Shown piece by piece: positions 26,126 to 34,704 of a stretch of 64,000 nt of DNA. The DNA is from Azospirillum ramasamyi (GTDB lineage: Bacteria; Pseudomonadota; Alphaproteobacteria; Azospirillales; Azospirillaceae), in the NCBI RefSeq assembly GCF_003233655.1, contig NZ_CP029829.1, positions 1,126,978 to 1,190,977 of the forward strand. The letters are read 5' to 3'. Numbering within the stretch: the stretch's first letter is position 1; each line of letters begins with the position of its first letter. The notes under the pieces were generated by a model, which was given only the letters and a program-made list of their open reading frames with translations, was not told the origin of the DNA and made no database searches. The translations under genes and the position numbers were made by a program.

Positions 26126-26165
26126 GCGAATGCAAATTCGCTTTGGGCGGGTTCGCCCTTCCGTT
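26126..26165 (+). terminator. Terminator candidate after purN
   Basis: Two small hairpins in series: GCGAA/TTCGC (26126-26141) and GGGCG/CGCCC with a 4-base loop (26145-26158), the second followed by TTCCGTTCC. The T run is weak. Confidence 0.4.
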
Positions 26166-26271
26166 CCCCAACCCTTCCGGCATCGTTGACGGTTTCGCTC
26201 GGAATCTGTTGCGTTTCCGTACGTCTGCGTCAAAATCGCAGGCAAAATAAATTGTTGGAGGGTTGATCGAT

Positions 26272-26415
26272 ATGGCAGCCGTGAATCCCAATCCGGTCAG
26301 TGAAGAGACCGTACGTACCCATCAGGAAACCTGGATCGCCTTCACCAAATTCATGAAGTACAGCATCGCGGGGGTCATCGCGGTGCTGGTCCTGCTGGCG
26401 ATCTTCACCCTGTAA
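26272..26415 (+). CDS. aa3-type cytochrome c oxidase subunit IV
   Basis: A 47-residue peptide (starting MAAVNPNPVSEETVRTHQ) with a single transmembrane helix at about 28-47 (YSIAGVIAVLVLLAIFTL). The preceding HQETWIAFTKFMKYS is the family hallmark of bacterial aa3-oxidase subunit IV (PF07835). GGAGG at about 26257 precedes the ATG. The family sits beside subunits I-III in the inner membrane; the structural subunit genes are not here. Confidence 0.9.
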   Translation: MAAVNPNPVSEETVRTHQETWIAFTKFMKYSIAGVIAVLVLLAIFTL

Positions 26416-26525
26416 AGGCGGCAGCCTCCAAGGCTGCGGCTCCAGCTCCAGCCGCCCTTCCCCGCCCGGCATCCGCCGGGTACGGGGAAGGATCGGAAGG
26501 TGCTTCGACAACGACTCGGGGCCGG

Positions 26526-27233
26526 TTACTGCGCCAGAACCAGTTCGCCGTGCCTGGCACAGCCCGCCTCGGCCAGTTCCACGAAACGCTCGGTCACCTG
26601 ATCCGGCTGGGTGATTTTGGTCGGATCCTCACCGGGAAATGCCTGGGTGCGCAGCTTGGTCGCGACCACGCCCGGATCGATCAGGTTGACGCGCACGCTG
26701 GAACTGGCGATTTCCATCGCATAGGTCTTGACGACCATCTCCAGCGCCGCCTTGCTGGCGCCATAGGGCATCCAATAATGGTGCGGCGCCTTGGCCGCGG
26801 CCGAGGTGACGAAGATGGCACGGCCGGTGCCGGACGCGCGCAGCAGCGGATCCATCGAGCGGATCAGGCGATAGTTCGCCGTCACGTTCAGGTCCATCAC
26901 CCGCGACCACAGCTTCGGGTCATACTGGGCGACCGGCCCCAGCGCCTCCAGGGCGCCGGCATTGCCGACGACCACGTCCAGTTTGCCGAAACGCTGGTAC
27001 AGGGCATGGCCGAGCTGGTCGATCTTGTCGTAGTCGCGCAGATCCATCGGCACCAGGGTCGCCGACTGGCCGGAGATCTTCTGGATGGCGTCGTCGGTCT
27101 CCTCCAGCCCGCCGACGGTGCGGGCGACCAGGACCAGATGGGCGCCTTCGGCGGCAAAGCGCTTGGCGACGGCGGCGCCGATGCCGCGCGATGCGCCGGT
27201 GACGAGGGCGATGCGGCCGGTGAGACGGGACAT
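26526..27233 (-). CDS. SDR family oxidoreductase (canonical)
   Basis: A 235-residue short-chain dehydrogenase with the full active site: TGASRGIG at the N-terminus, NAGA, and VTSAAAKAPHHYWMPYGASK, where Ser, Tyr (Ser+13) and Lys (Ser+17) are in register. Substrate unknown. MSRLTGR at 27233 is taken as start; an ATG at 27263 with GGGAGAGGG upstream would add 10 residues, but that ribosome-site-like string is part of an intergenic hairpin. It lies downstream of purF on the same strand, beyond the hairpin cluster. Confidence 0.88.
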   Translation of the reverse strand: MSRLTGRIALVTGASRGIGAAVAKRFAAEGAHLVLVARTVGGLEETDDAIQKISGQSATLVPMDLRDYDKIDQLGHALYQRFGKLDVVVGNAGALEALGPVAQYDPKLWSRVMDLNVTANYRLIRSMDPLLRASGTGRAIFVTSAAAKAPHHYWMPYGASKAALEMVVKTYAMEIASSSVRVNLIDPGVVATKLRTQAFPGEDPTKITQPDQVTERFVELAEAGCARHGELVLAQ

Positions 27234-27264
27234 GGTGGAAGCCCTGGCGTTGGACGTGGACATG

Positions 27265-27421
27265 CCCTCTCCCGCTCTTGGAGAGGGAGGGAACCCGCGC
27301 CGTCAGGCGTGGGGAGGATGAGGGGTGATCCAAGGAACCATGCTCGTCCGGTTCCTTGGATCACCCCTCACCCCTCCCAAGCTTCGCTTGGGCCCCTCCC
27401 CTCTCCCGGGATGGGAGAGGG
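27265..27421. repeat. Cluster of four hairpins between purF and the SDR gene
   Basis: In order: CCCTCTCC/GGAGAGGG (27265-27287); a perfect 21-base inverted repeat (arms 27319-27339 and 27350-27370, 10-base loop); CCCAAGC/GCTTGGG (27376-27392); CCCTCTCCC/GGGAGAGGG (27399-27421). The last starts 6 bases after the purF stop on the minus strand. The CCCTCTCC-type arms recur at 33215-33259, suggesting a dispersed REP-like intergenic element. Confidence 0.75.
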
Positions 27422-27427
27422 TGTTAA

Positions 27428-28876
27428 TCAGGCGCGGACCGCGACATTCGCCTCGACGGGCGGATTCTCCAGCGCGTCGGTCAGCGGGATCGGGTAATCG
27501 CCGGTGAAGCAGGCATCGCAATAGCCGAGATTGGCCGGATCGCGCTTCTCCTCGCCCATCGCCCGATAGAGGCCGTCGAGCGAGATGAAGGCCAGGCTGT
27601 CGGCCTGGATGAACTCGCGCATCTGCTCCACCGTCATGCGGTGGGCCAGCAGCTTGCCCTGTTCCGGCGTGTCGATGCCGTAGAAGCAGGGATGCGAGGT
27701 CGGCGGGCTGGAGATGCGCATATGCACCTCGGCGGCGCCGGCGGCACGCACCATCTCGACGATCTTCTTGGACGTGGTGCCGCGGACGATGCTGTCGTCC
27801 ACCAGAACGACGCGCTTGCCTTCGATCATCGCGCGGTTGGCGTTGTGCTTCAGCTTCACGCCCAGATGGCGGATCTGGTCGGTCGGCTCGATGAAGGTGC
27901 GGCCGACATAATGGTTGCGGATGATCCCGAGGTCGAAGGGCACGCCGGCTTCCTGGGCATAGCCCAGCGCCGCGGGCACGCCGCTGTCGGGAACCGGCAC
28001 GATCACGTCGGCGGGGACACCGGCCTCGCGGGCCAGTTCACGGCCGATGCGCTGGCGCGCCTCGTAGACGGAGGTGCCTTCCATCACACTGTCGGGACGG
28101 GCGAAATAGATGTACTCGAAGATGCACAGGCGGCGCTGCTGCGGCTGGAACGGGCGCAGGCTGTGGACGCCATTGCCGTCGATGACGATCATCTCGCCCG
28201 GCTCGACGTCGCGGACATAATCGGCGCCGACGATGTCGAAGGCGCAGGTCTCGCTCGCCAGGATATGGGTGTCGCCCAGCCGGCCCAGCACCAGCGGACG
28301 GACGCCGAGAGCGTCACGCACGCCGATCACTTCCTTGGAGGTCAGCGCCACCAGGGAGAAGGCGCCTTCGACCTGCCGTACCGCCTCGATCAGGCGATCC
28401 ACCGGCGAGCCGCCGCGGGCGGTCGCCATCAGATGGACGATCACCTCGGTGTCGGTGGAGGACTGGAACAGGCAGCCGCGGCGGACCAACTGGCGGCGCA
28501 GCGTCTGCGCGTTGGTCAGGTTGCCGTTGTGGGCCAGCGCGAAGCCGCCGAACTCGAAGTCGGCGTAGAGCGGCTGGACGTTGCGGATCGAGGTGTCGCC
28601 GGTGGTGGCGTAGCGCACATGGCCGATGGCGCTGGGGCCCTTCAGCTTGGCGATGATCGCCTCGGAGCTGAAATGGTCGCCGACCAGGCCCAGCGTGTGC
28701 TGCAGGTGGAAGCGGCTCCCGTCGAAGCTGACGATGCCCGCCGCCTCCTGCCCGCGGTGCTGCAGGGCATGCAGGCCCAGCGCCGTGATGGCGCCCGCCT
28801 GCGGGTTGCCGTAGATGCCGAACACGCCGCACTCTTCGCGCAGCTTGTCGTCGTCGAACGGATGCGTCGTCAGCAT
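27428..28876 (-). CDS. purF: Amidophosphoribosyltransferase
   Basis: A 482-residue class II glutamine amidotransferase making phosphoribosylamine from PRPP, the committed step of purine synthesis. A 15-residue propeptide precedes Cys16 (REECGVFGIYG), the N-terminal nucleophile after processing. GHVRYATTGD and AHNGNLTN form the glutaminase site; VVLVDDSIVRGTTSKK is the PRPP loop; Cys residues (PTSHPCFYGID; GYCDACF) fit the iron-sulfur-type enzymes. AAGGA precedes the ATG at 28876. It follows cvpA, the classic cvpA-purF order. Confidence 0.97.
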   Translation of the reverse strand: MLTTHPFDDDKLREECGVFGIYGNPQAGAITALGLHALQHRGQEAAGIVSFDGSRFHLQHTLGLVGDHFSSEAIIAKLKGPSAIGHVRYATTGDTSIRNVQPLYADFEFGGFALAHNGNLTNAQTLRRQLVRRGCLFQSSTDTEVIVHLMATARGGSPVDRLIEAVRQVEGAFSLVALTSKEVIGVRDALGVRPLVLGRLGDTHILASETCAFDIVGADYVRDVEPGEMIVIDGNGVHSLRPFQPQQRRLCIFEYIYFARPDSVMEGTSVYEARQRIGRELAREAGVPADVIVPVPDSGVPAALGYAQEAGVPFDLGIIRNHYVGRTFIEPTDQIRHLGVKLKHNANRAMIEGKRVVLVDDSIVRGTTSKKIVEMVRAAGAAEVHMRISSPPTSHPCFYGIDTPEQGKLLAHRMTVEQMREFIQADSLAFISLDGLYRAMGEEKRDPANLGYCDACFTGDYPIPLTDALENPPVEANVAVRA

Positions 28877-28978
28877 CACCAGAAGTCCTTCGTCCAAGAG
28901 GCGCCGGGGGCGCGTCAGCACATGCAACGAGAAAAAAGGTCCACAAACGTCGAAAGCGCCGAAACCGAGCGGTCAAGC

Positions 28979-29668
28979 TCAGCGGGCGTTGTTCTGCATC
29001 AGCCTTTCAAGGTCGGCGCGGTCGCGGTCCTTATAACCGGTATCGGGCGCCTGCGCACCCCCGGTCTTCGCGGAACTGGGAACCGGCGTCGACAGGCGGT
29101 CGAGCGCCTGCTTGGCCTCCATCGCCTGACGTGCGCGGTCGCGGGCGACATCCATCTGGCCGAGGCCTTCCCTGCGCAGGTTCTCCGGCACGAAGCCGTA
29201 GAGCGTCTCCGCCCCCTTCGCCAGGAACGGGCGGGTCTTCGCCTCCTGCAGCCAGACCGGCTGTTCGGCCGGGTTGGGCACCAGCCACAGGAAGAACAGG
29301 TAGGCGATCGACACCAGTACCGCGCCCTTCGCCAGGCCGAAGACGAAGCCCAGCGTGCGGTCCAGCGCCGACAGGCCGGAGGCCTGCACCCCGCGCGACA
29401 GGCTGCGGCCCAGCAGCGAAAGCACGATCAGCGAAACGATGAACACCCCGACCGCGGAGGCGGCGTAGGCCAGCATCTCGAACCGGATGTAGATCTGCGC
29501 ATAGGGAAGGACATGGGGCAGCGCGTAGAGCGTGATCACCGCGGCGCCGGCCCAGGCGGCGACCGACACCACTTCGGCCACCATGCCGCGGCTGAAGGCG
29601 AGCAGTGCCGACAGAAGCAGAACGGCAATGACGACGATGTCCACCGGATTGACGGGAAGGTTGTCCAT
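28979..29668 (-). CDS. cvpA: CvpA family membrane protein
   Basis: A 229-residue inner-membrane protein with four hydrophobic segments in the first 130 residues (VDIVVIAVLLLSALLAFSRG is the first) and LDRTLGFVFGLAKGAVLV, the family signature. A soluble, charged C-terminus follows. CvpA is linked to envelope stress and colicin V production in enterobacteria; the mechanism is unclear. It lies between radA and purF on the same strand. Confidence 0.92.
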   Translation of the reverse strand: MDNLPVNPVDIVVIAVLLLSALLAFSRGMVAEVVSVAAWAGAAVITLYALPHVLPYAQIYIRFEMLAYAASAVGVFIVSLIVLSLLGRSLSRGVQASGLSALDRTLGFVFGLAKGAVLVSIAYLFFLWLVPNPAEQPVWLQEAKTRPFLAKGAETLYGFVPENLRREGLGQMDVARDRARQAMEAKQALDRLSTPVPSSAKTGGAQAPDTGYKDRDRADLERLMQNNAR

Positions 29669-29709
29669 GACCCTGTGCCGATTATTGAAATGCCGTTCGA
29701 AGGGTGGCG

Positions 29710-31158
29710 TCAGATGAATTCGTCGTCGCGCCAGCGGCGCGTGTCGTTATCGTCGTGAGGCCGCCGCAAGGGAGGTCGTCCGGCAGAGCCCTGGGACTGG
29801 AACAGCGGCATCAGCTCGCCCAACTGCTGCAATTCCACCGTCTTCAGGCCGTTGTCGCCGCGGCTGCCCTTCTTGCCGGTCCGCCGCGCCGGGAAGATGG
29901 CGGAGGAGAAGCCGAGCTTCGCCGCCTCCTTCAGCCGGGTATCGCTCTGGCCGACGGCGCGGACCTCGCCGGACAGGCCGATCTCGCCGAACACCACCGC
30001 GTCGGCCGGAACCGGCTCGCCGGTCAGAGAGGAGACCAGGGCGGCGGCGACGGCAAGGTCGGCGGCCGGTTCGGTGATGCGCAGGCCGCCGGCGACATTC
30101 AGATAGACGTCGTTGGCGCCGATCTGCACGCCGCAGCGCGCCTCCAGCACCGCCAGCACCATGGCGAGCCGCGCCGAATCCCAGCCGACCACGGCGCGGC
30201 GCGGCGTGCCGAGCGGCGACGGGGCGACCAGCGCCTGCACCTCCACCAGAACCGGGCGGGTGCCCTCCATCCCGGCGAAGACGGCGGCGCCGGACACGTC
30301 GCCGCGCCTTTCGGCCAGGAACAGGGCCGACGGGTTGGCGACCTCCCCGAGGCCGCCGTCGCCCATCTCGAACACGCCGATCTCGTCGGTCGGGCCGAAG
30401 CGGTTCTTCACCGCGCGCAGGATGCGGAACTGGTGGCCGCGCTCGCCTTCGAAATAGAGGACGGTGTCCACCATGTGCTCCAGCACGCGGGGACCGGCGA
30501 TCATGCCTTCCTTGGTCACATGGCCGACCAGCAGCAGGACGACGCCCCGCCGCTTCGCGACGCGGATCAGCTCCTGCGCGCTGGCGCGGACCTGGGCGAC
30601 CGTGCCGGGGGCGCTGTCCAGATTGTCCATATACATGGTCTGGATCGAATCGATGACGATCACCTCCGGCCCCTTGGCGTCGTCCAGCGAGGCGACGATG
30701 TCGCGCACGCTGGTGGCCGAGGCCAGATCCACCGGCGCAGAGGCGCAGCCCAGGCGCTGGGCGCGCAGCCGCACCTGATCGACCGCCTCCTCGCCCGAGA
30801 CGTAGGCGCAGCGATGGTCCTGCGCCAGCCGGGCCATGGCCTGGAGCAGAAGGGTCGATTTGCCGATGCCGGGATCGCCGCCGATCAGGATGGCCGAGCC
30901 GGGGACCAGCCCGCCGCCGCAGACGCGGTCGAACTCGGCGATGCCGGTCATGCGCCGCGGCGGCGCCTCGCTGCTGCCCTGAAGACCGACGAAGTCGATG
31001 CGGCGGCCACGGGCGGACCCGAGCCCCTTGGGCGCGCTGTCGGGCGCCGCCTCTTCGACGAGGCTGTTCCATTCGCCGCAAGCGTCGCACTTGCCCGCCC
31101 ATTTCGGGAAGGAGGCACCGCAGGCCTGGCAGACAAATCGGGTGGTGGGCTTCGCCAA
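29710..31158 (-). CDS. radA: DNA repair protein RadA
   Basis: A 482-residue RecA-related helicase for recombination intermediates. A C4 zinc finger (FVCQACGASFPKWAGKCDAC) leads, then Walker A GGDPGIGKSTLLLQ, Walker B EVIVIDSIQTM, the RadA KNRFG motif (VKNRFGPTDE), and a Lon-like C-terminal domain. The start is a TTG at 31158 giving MAKPTTRFVC, which fits family N-termini although no strong ribosome site is visible and no ATG is available. First gene of the radA-cvpA-purF run. Confidence 0.95.
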   Translation of the reverse strand: MAKPTTRFVCQACGASFPKWAGKCDACGEWNSLVEEAAPDSAPKGLGSARGRRIDFVGLQGSSEAPPRRMTGIAEFDRVCGGGLVPGSAILIGGDPGIGKSTLLLQAMARLAQDHRCAYVSGEEAVDQVRLRAQRLGCASAPVDLASATSVRDIVASLDDAKGPEVIVIDSIQTMYMDNLDSAPGTVAQVRASAQELIRVAKRRGVVLLLVGHVTKEGMIAGPRVLEHMVDTVLYFEGERGHQFRILRAVKNRFGPTDEIGVFEMGDGGLGEVANPSALFLAERRGDVSGAAVFAGMEGTRPVLVEVQALVAPSPLGTPRRAVVGWDSARLAMVLAVLEARCGVQIGANDVYLNVAGGLRITEPAADLAVAAALVSSLTGEPVPADAVVFGEIGLSGEVRAVGQSDTRLKEAAKLGFSSAIFPARRTGKKGSRGDNGLKTVELQQLGELMPLFQSQGSAGRPPLRRPHDDNDTRRWRDDEFI

Positions 31159-31345
31159 AGGTCTGGTAGTCCGATGGGGATAGGGCCCGCCACATATAGC
31201 AAGCCGTTCCGCCGAATCCTACGTTTGCAGGGGTGGAATGCAGGGGCTTTTTTCAGTCCGGGCGCATGATAGCCTGTTGCCCGGTTTTGCACGGGTCCAT
31301 TTCCCAAGGCGGGAGAACGGATTCGAAGAGGAAACGAGGATTTAA

Positions 31346-32173
31346 GTGACGGATGACGGTCTGATGGACAAGGAAGGCAAGCGAATCGTCCTGCATGGCC
31401 CGGAAGGCTTCGCGGCGCTGCGGAAGGCCGGCCGGCTGGCGGCCGAGACGCTGGACTACATCACGCCCTTCGTGGTGCCGGGCGTCAGCACCGGCCGGCT
31501 CGACAAGCTGATCGAAGAGTTCCAGCGCGACCGCGGCGGCATTCCGGCGACGCTCGGCTATCACGGCTACCCGGCCTGCAGCTGCATCTCGCCCAACCAT
31601 ATCGTCAATCACGGCATCCCCAGCGACGAAAAGAAGCTGGTCGAAGGCGACATCGTCAACATCGACGTCACCGTGATCCTGGACGGCTGGTACGGCGACA
31701 GCAGCCGCATGTACTTCGTCGGCGAGAAGATCGGCGTCAAGGCCCGCAAGCTGGTCGATTTGACCTATCGCTGCATGATGGCCGGCATCGCCCAGGCCAA
31801 GCCGGGTAACCATCTGGGCGACATCGGCCATGCCATCCAGACGATGGCGGAGGCTGCGCGCTGCTCCGTCGTGCGCGACTTCGGCGGGCACGGCATCGGC
31901 CAGGTCTTCCACGACGCGCCGCACGTCGACCATTTCGGCAAGCCCGGCACCGGCGTGGAACTGCGTCCCGGAATGGTCTTCACGGTCGAACCGATGATCA
32001 ATGCCGGCCGGCATGAGGTGAAGATCCTGTCCGACGGCTGGACGACGGTCACCCGCGACCGCTCGCTGTCGGCGCAGTTCGAGCACCAGATCGGCATCAC
32101 CGAGGACGGGTGCGAGATCTTCACCCTCTCCCCCGCCGGCTACACGCAGCCGCCCTATGGGAAGGCCGCATGA
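31346..32173 (+). CDS. map: Methionine aminopeptidase, type I
   Basis: A 275-residue metallopeptidase that removes the initiator Met. Metal ligands are visible in NIDVTVILDGWYGDSSRMY (Asp pair), GGHGIGQVFHDAPHV (His), FTVEPMIN (Glu) and SAQFEHQIGITEDG (Glu). GTG start at 31346 with GAGGA upstream. Its stop overlaps the NUDIX gene start by 4 bases (ATGA), opening a three-gene coupled operon. Divergent from radA. Confidence 0.95.
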   Translation: MTDDGLMDKEGKRIVLHGPEGFAALRKAGRLAAETLDYITPFVVPGVSTGRLDKLIEEFQRDRGGIPATLGYHGYPACSCISPNHIVNHGIPSDEKKLVEGDIVNIDVTVILDGWYGDSSRMYFVGEKIGVKARKLVDLTYRCMMAGIAQAKPGNHLGDIGHAIQTMAEAARCSVVRDFGGHGIGQVFHDAPHVDHFGKPGTGVELRPGMVFTVEPMINAGRHEVKILSDGWTTVTRDRSLSAQFEHQIGITEDGCEIFTLSPAGYTQPPYGKAA

Positions 32174-32757
32174 GCGACGAACAGAAGCTCTGGCAGGTGC
32201 TGGGGAGCCGCGACCTGCTCGACGCCAGCCCCTATCTCAAGGTGCGGGCGGAGACGGTCCGGCTGCCGGACGGGCGGACGGTGGAGAACTATTACCAGCT
32301 CGACCAGCCCGACTTCGCGCTGATGTATGTGGAGACCGAGGGCGGCAAGGTCGTGATGCTGCGCACTTACAAGCACGGTCCCCGCCGCGTCAGCCTGACC
32401 TTCCCCGCCGGCGCCATCGAACCCGGCGAAGACCCTCTGGCCGCCGCCAAGCGCGAACTGCTGGAGGAGACCGGCTATGCCGCCGAGGACTGGACGGCGC
32501 TGGGCGGCTTCGTGGTCGGGGCCAATTCCAAAGGCAGCACCTGCCACATGTTCCATGCCAAGGGCGCCCGCAAGGTGGCGGAACCCGACCATGGCGACCT
32601 TGAGGACATGCGGGTCGAGCTGCACAGCACCCGCGACCTGATCGACGCGGCGGCGCGAGGCGACTATGCGGTGCTGCCGGTGGTCGCCATGCTGGGGGCG
32701 ATGCTGATGCCGGAACTGCGCGAGGGCCTGGGCATGGCGGCGCGGAGCGTCCGATGA
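32170..32757 (+). CDS. NUDIX hydrolase
   Basis: A 195-residue pyrophosphohydrolase. The NUDIX box reads GAIEPGEDPLAAAKRELLEE followed by TGY, matching Gx5Ex7REUxEExGU. The N-terminal sheet (SPYLKVRAETVRLPDGRTVE) is like ADP-ribose pyrophosphatases, so a nucleoside-diphosphate sugar is the likely substrate. Start and stop both overlap neighbours by 4 bases, between map and the cupin gene. Confidence 0.9.
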   Translation: MSDEQKLWQVLGSRDLLDASPYLKVRAETVRLPDGRTVENYYQLDQPDFALMYVETEGGKVVMLRTYKHGPRRVSLTFPAGAIEPGEDPLAAAKRELLEETGYAAEDWTALGGFVVGANSKGSTCHMFHAKGARKVAEPDHGDLEDMRVELHSTRDLIDAAARGDYAVLPVVAMLGAMLMPELREGLGMAARSVR

Positions 32758-33191
32758 AGAACGGCGCCCTGTCCGCAGAGCGGCTGATCGAATTGCTGGG
32801 GCTGCAGCCGCATCCGGAGGGGGGCTGTTACGTCGAGACCTACCGGGCGCCGTCGGATGGCGGGCGCGGAGCCGTCACCGCGATCTATTTCCTGCTGCGG
32901 GCGGGCGAGCGGTCGCATTGGCACATGGTGGATGCCGTGGAGATCTGGCTCTGGCATGGCGGGGCGCCGCTGGAGCTGTCGATCCATGAGGACGGCGGTG
33001 CTGTCGAGCGCTGCCGGCTCGGAATGAACATCGAAGGCGGCGAGCGGCCTCAGGCGGTGGTTCCGGTCGGTGCCTGGCAGGCGGCGCGGAGTCTCGGCGA
33101 CTGGTCGCTGGTGAGCTGCACCGTGGCGCCGGCCTTCGAGTTTGCCGGGTTCAGGATGGCGCCGGAAGGGTGGGAGCCTGGGAATAAGTGA
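32754..33191 (+). CDS. Cupin family protein (DUF985)
   Basis: A 145-residue single-domain cupin of the Cupin_5/DUF985 type: LGLQPHPEGGCYVETYR at the N-terminus, AIYFLLRAGERSHWHMVDAV (metal-site-like HxH), EIWLWHGGAPLEL, and WSLVSCTVAPAFEFAGF at the end. Function is unknown for most members. Last gene of the map-NUDIX-cupin operon, followed by a hairpin-rich intergenic repeat. Confidence 0.88.
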   Translation: MKNGALSAERLIELLGLQPHPEGGCYVETYRAPSDGGRGAVTAIYFLLRAGERSHWHMVDAVEIWLWHGGAPLELSIHEDGGAVERCRLGMNIEGGERPQAVVPVGAWQAARSLGDWSLVSCTVAPAFEFAGFRMAPEGWEPGNK

Positions 33192-33214
33192 AGTTGAGGG
33201 GGGCGAATGATCGC

Positions 33215-33259
33215 CCTCTCTCCCCCTCACCTTGCCCCTCTCCCCAGGGGGGAGAGAGG
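33215..33259. repeat. Intergenic hairpin with CCTCTCTCCCC arms
   Basis: Eleven-base arms (33215-33225 and 33249-33259) pair perfectly around an inner region that itself contains CCCC/GGGG. A smaller GGGCGA/TCGCCC hairpin lies at 33201-33216. It sits between the converging cupin and der genes, may terminate both, and shares the arm motif with the purF-SDR hairpin cluster. Confidence 0.6.
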
Positions 33260-33268
33260 ATATCGGAA

Positions 33269-34663
33269 TCAATCGTCCGCGTACGGGTTCTTGCCCTTGC
33301 GCAGCAACAGCCGCACCGGCACGCCGGGCATGTCGAAGCTCTCGCGCAGGTGGGTGGTCAGGTAACGCTGATAGCTTTCCGGCAGGTCCAGCGGCTTGTT
33401 GACGAACAGGGCGAAGGTCGGCGGTCGGGTCTTCACCTGGGTGACGTAGCGGATCTTGATCCGGCGGCCCTCCACCAGAGGCGGCGGATGGTGTTCCAGG
33501 ACGCCTTCGATCCAGCGGTTCAGCTGCGCGGTCGGGATGCGGCGGTTCCAGACGGTGTAGGTTTCCAGCACCCCGTCCAGCAGCGTTTCGAGCTTGTAGC
33601 CCTTCAGCGCCGAGATGGTGACGACCTTCACGCCCTTGATGTAGCCGAGCGAGGCCTGGAGCTTGTCCTCGACCTGCCGCAGCGCCATGGCGCGATCGTC
33701 CACCGTGTCCCACTTGTTGACGGCGATCACCAGGGCGCGGCCTTCGGAGATCACCAGACGGGCGATGGTCAGATCCTGCTTGTCCAGGATGGCGCCGGCA
33801 TCAACGACCAGCACCACGACATTCGCCATGCGGATGACGCGCAGGCTGTCGGCAACCGCCAGCTTCTCGACCTTCTCGTCGACGCGGGCGCGGCGGCGCA
33901 TGCCGGCGGTGTCGACCAGCTTGAACCGGCGGTCGCGCCATTCCCAATCGACGGCGATGGCGTCGCGGGTCATGCCGGCCTCAGGGCCGGTCAGCACGCG
34001 CTCCTCGCCGAGCAGGCTGTTCAGCAGGGTCGATTTGCCGACATTGGGGCGGCCGACGATGGCGATCTGGATCGGCTTGCTGCGATCCTCCTCCGGCTCC
34101 GGCTGGTCGCCGATGGGGATGCTGGGATCGAAGCCGTCGTCGGCCTCCTTCGTTTCCGCCTCGTCGTCGGGCGGGGCATAGGGCAGAAGCGCCTCGACCA
34201 GATCGGCCATGCCCTCGCCATGCTCGGCAGACAGCGGGATGGGATCGCCCAGGCCAAGTTCGTAGGACTCGAACATGCCGGGCTGGCTGGCCTTGCCCTC
34301 GGTCTTGTTGGCGACCAGCAGAACCGGGGTCTTGCTCCGGCGCAGCAGGTTGGCGAAATGCCGGTCCAGCGGCGTGATGCCGGCGCGGGCATCGATGATG
34401 AACAGCGCGACGTCGGCGCGGGCGAGCGCCTGCTCGGTCTGGCGGCGCATGCGCGCCTCCAGGCTATCGTCGGTCACATCCTCCAGGCCGGCGGTATCGA
34501 CCACCGTGAAGGACAGGCCGCCGACATGGGCCGGGGCCGAGCGCCAGTCACGGGTGACGCCCGGCGTATCGTCCACCAGGGCCAGCTTCTTGCCGGCCAG
34601 ACGGTTGAAGAGAGTCGACTTGCCGACATTCGGCCGACCGACGAGGACCACGGTGAACGACAT
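33269..34663 (-). CDS. der: Ribosome-associated GTPase Der (EngA)
   Basis: A 464-residue double GTPase required for 50S assembly. The two P-loops are [14 protein letters not shown] (about residue 8) and [14 protein letters not shown] (about 205), with DTAGLE and DTAGMRRR switch II motifs and NKTE/NKWD specificity motifs. An acidic linker ([16 protein letters not shown]) and a C-terminal KH-like domain complete the normal layout. It follows bamB on the same strand, the conserved yfgM-bamB-der order. Confidence 0.97.
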   Translation of the reverse strand: MSFTVVLVGRPNVGKSTLFNRLAGKKLALVDDTPGVTRDWRSAPAHVGGLSFTVVDTAGLEDVTDDSLEARMRRQTEQALARADVALFIIDARAGITPLDRHFANLLRRSKTPVLLVANKTEGKASQPGMFESYELGLGDPIPLSAEHGEGMADLVEALLPYAPPDDEAETKEADDGFDPSIPIGDQPEPEEDRSKPIQIAIVGRPNVGKSTLLNSLLGEERVLTGPEAGMTRDAIAVDWEWRDRRFKLVDTAGMRRRARVDEKVEKLAVADSLRVIRMANVVVLVVDAGAILDKQDLTIARLVISEGRALVIAVNKWDTVDDRAMALRQVEDKLQASLGYIKGVKVVTISALKGYKLETLLDGVLETYTVWNRRIPTAQLNRWIEGVLEHHPPPLVEGRRIKIRYVTQVKTRPPTFALFVNKPLDLPESYQRYLTTHLRESFDMPGVPVRLLLRKGKNPYADD

Positions 34664-34704
34664 GGGGCCAAAGGCCTTTCACAACAGACGGAGGAAATCC
34701 GCGA

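Noticed and set aside
27319..27370. The 21-base inverted repeat as an insertion-sequence end or attachment site
   Set aside because: The arms are separated by only 10 bases with no transposase or target duplication; a hairpin is the simpler reading.
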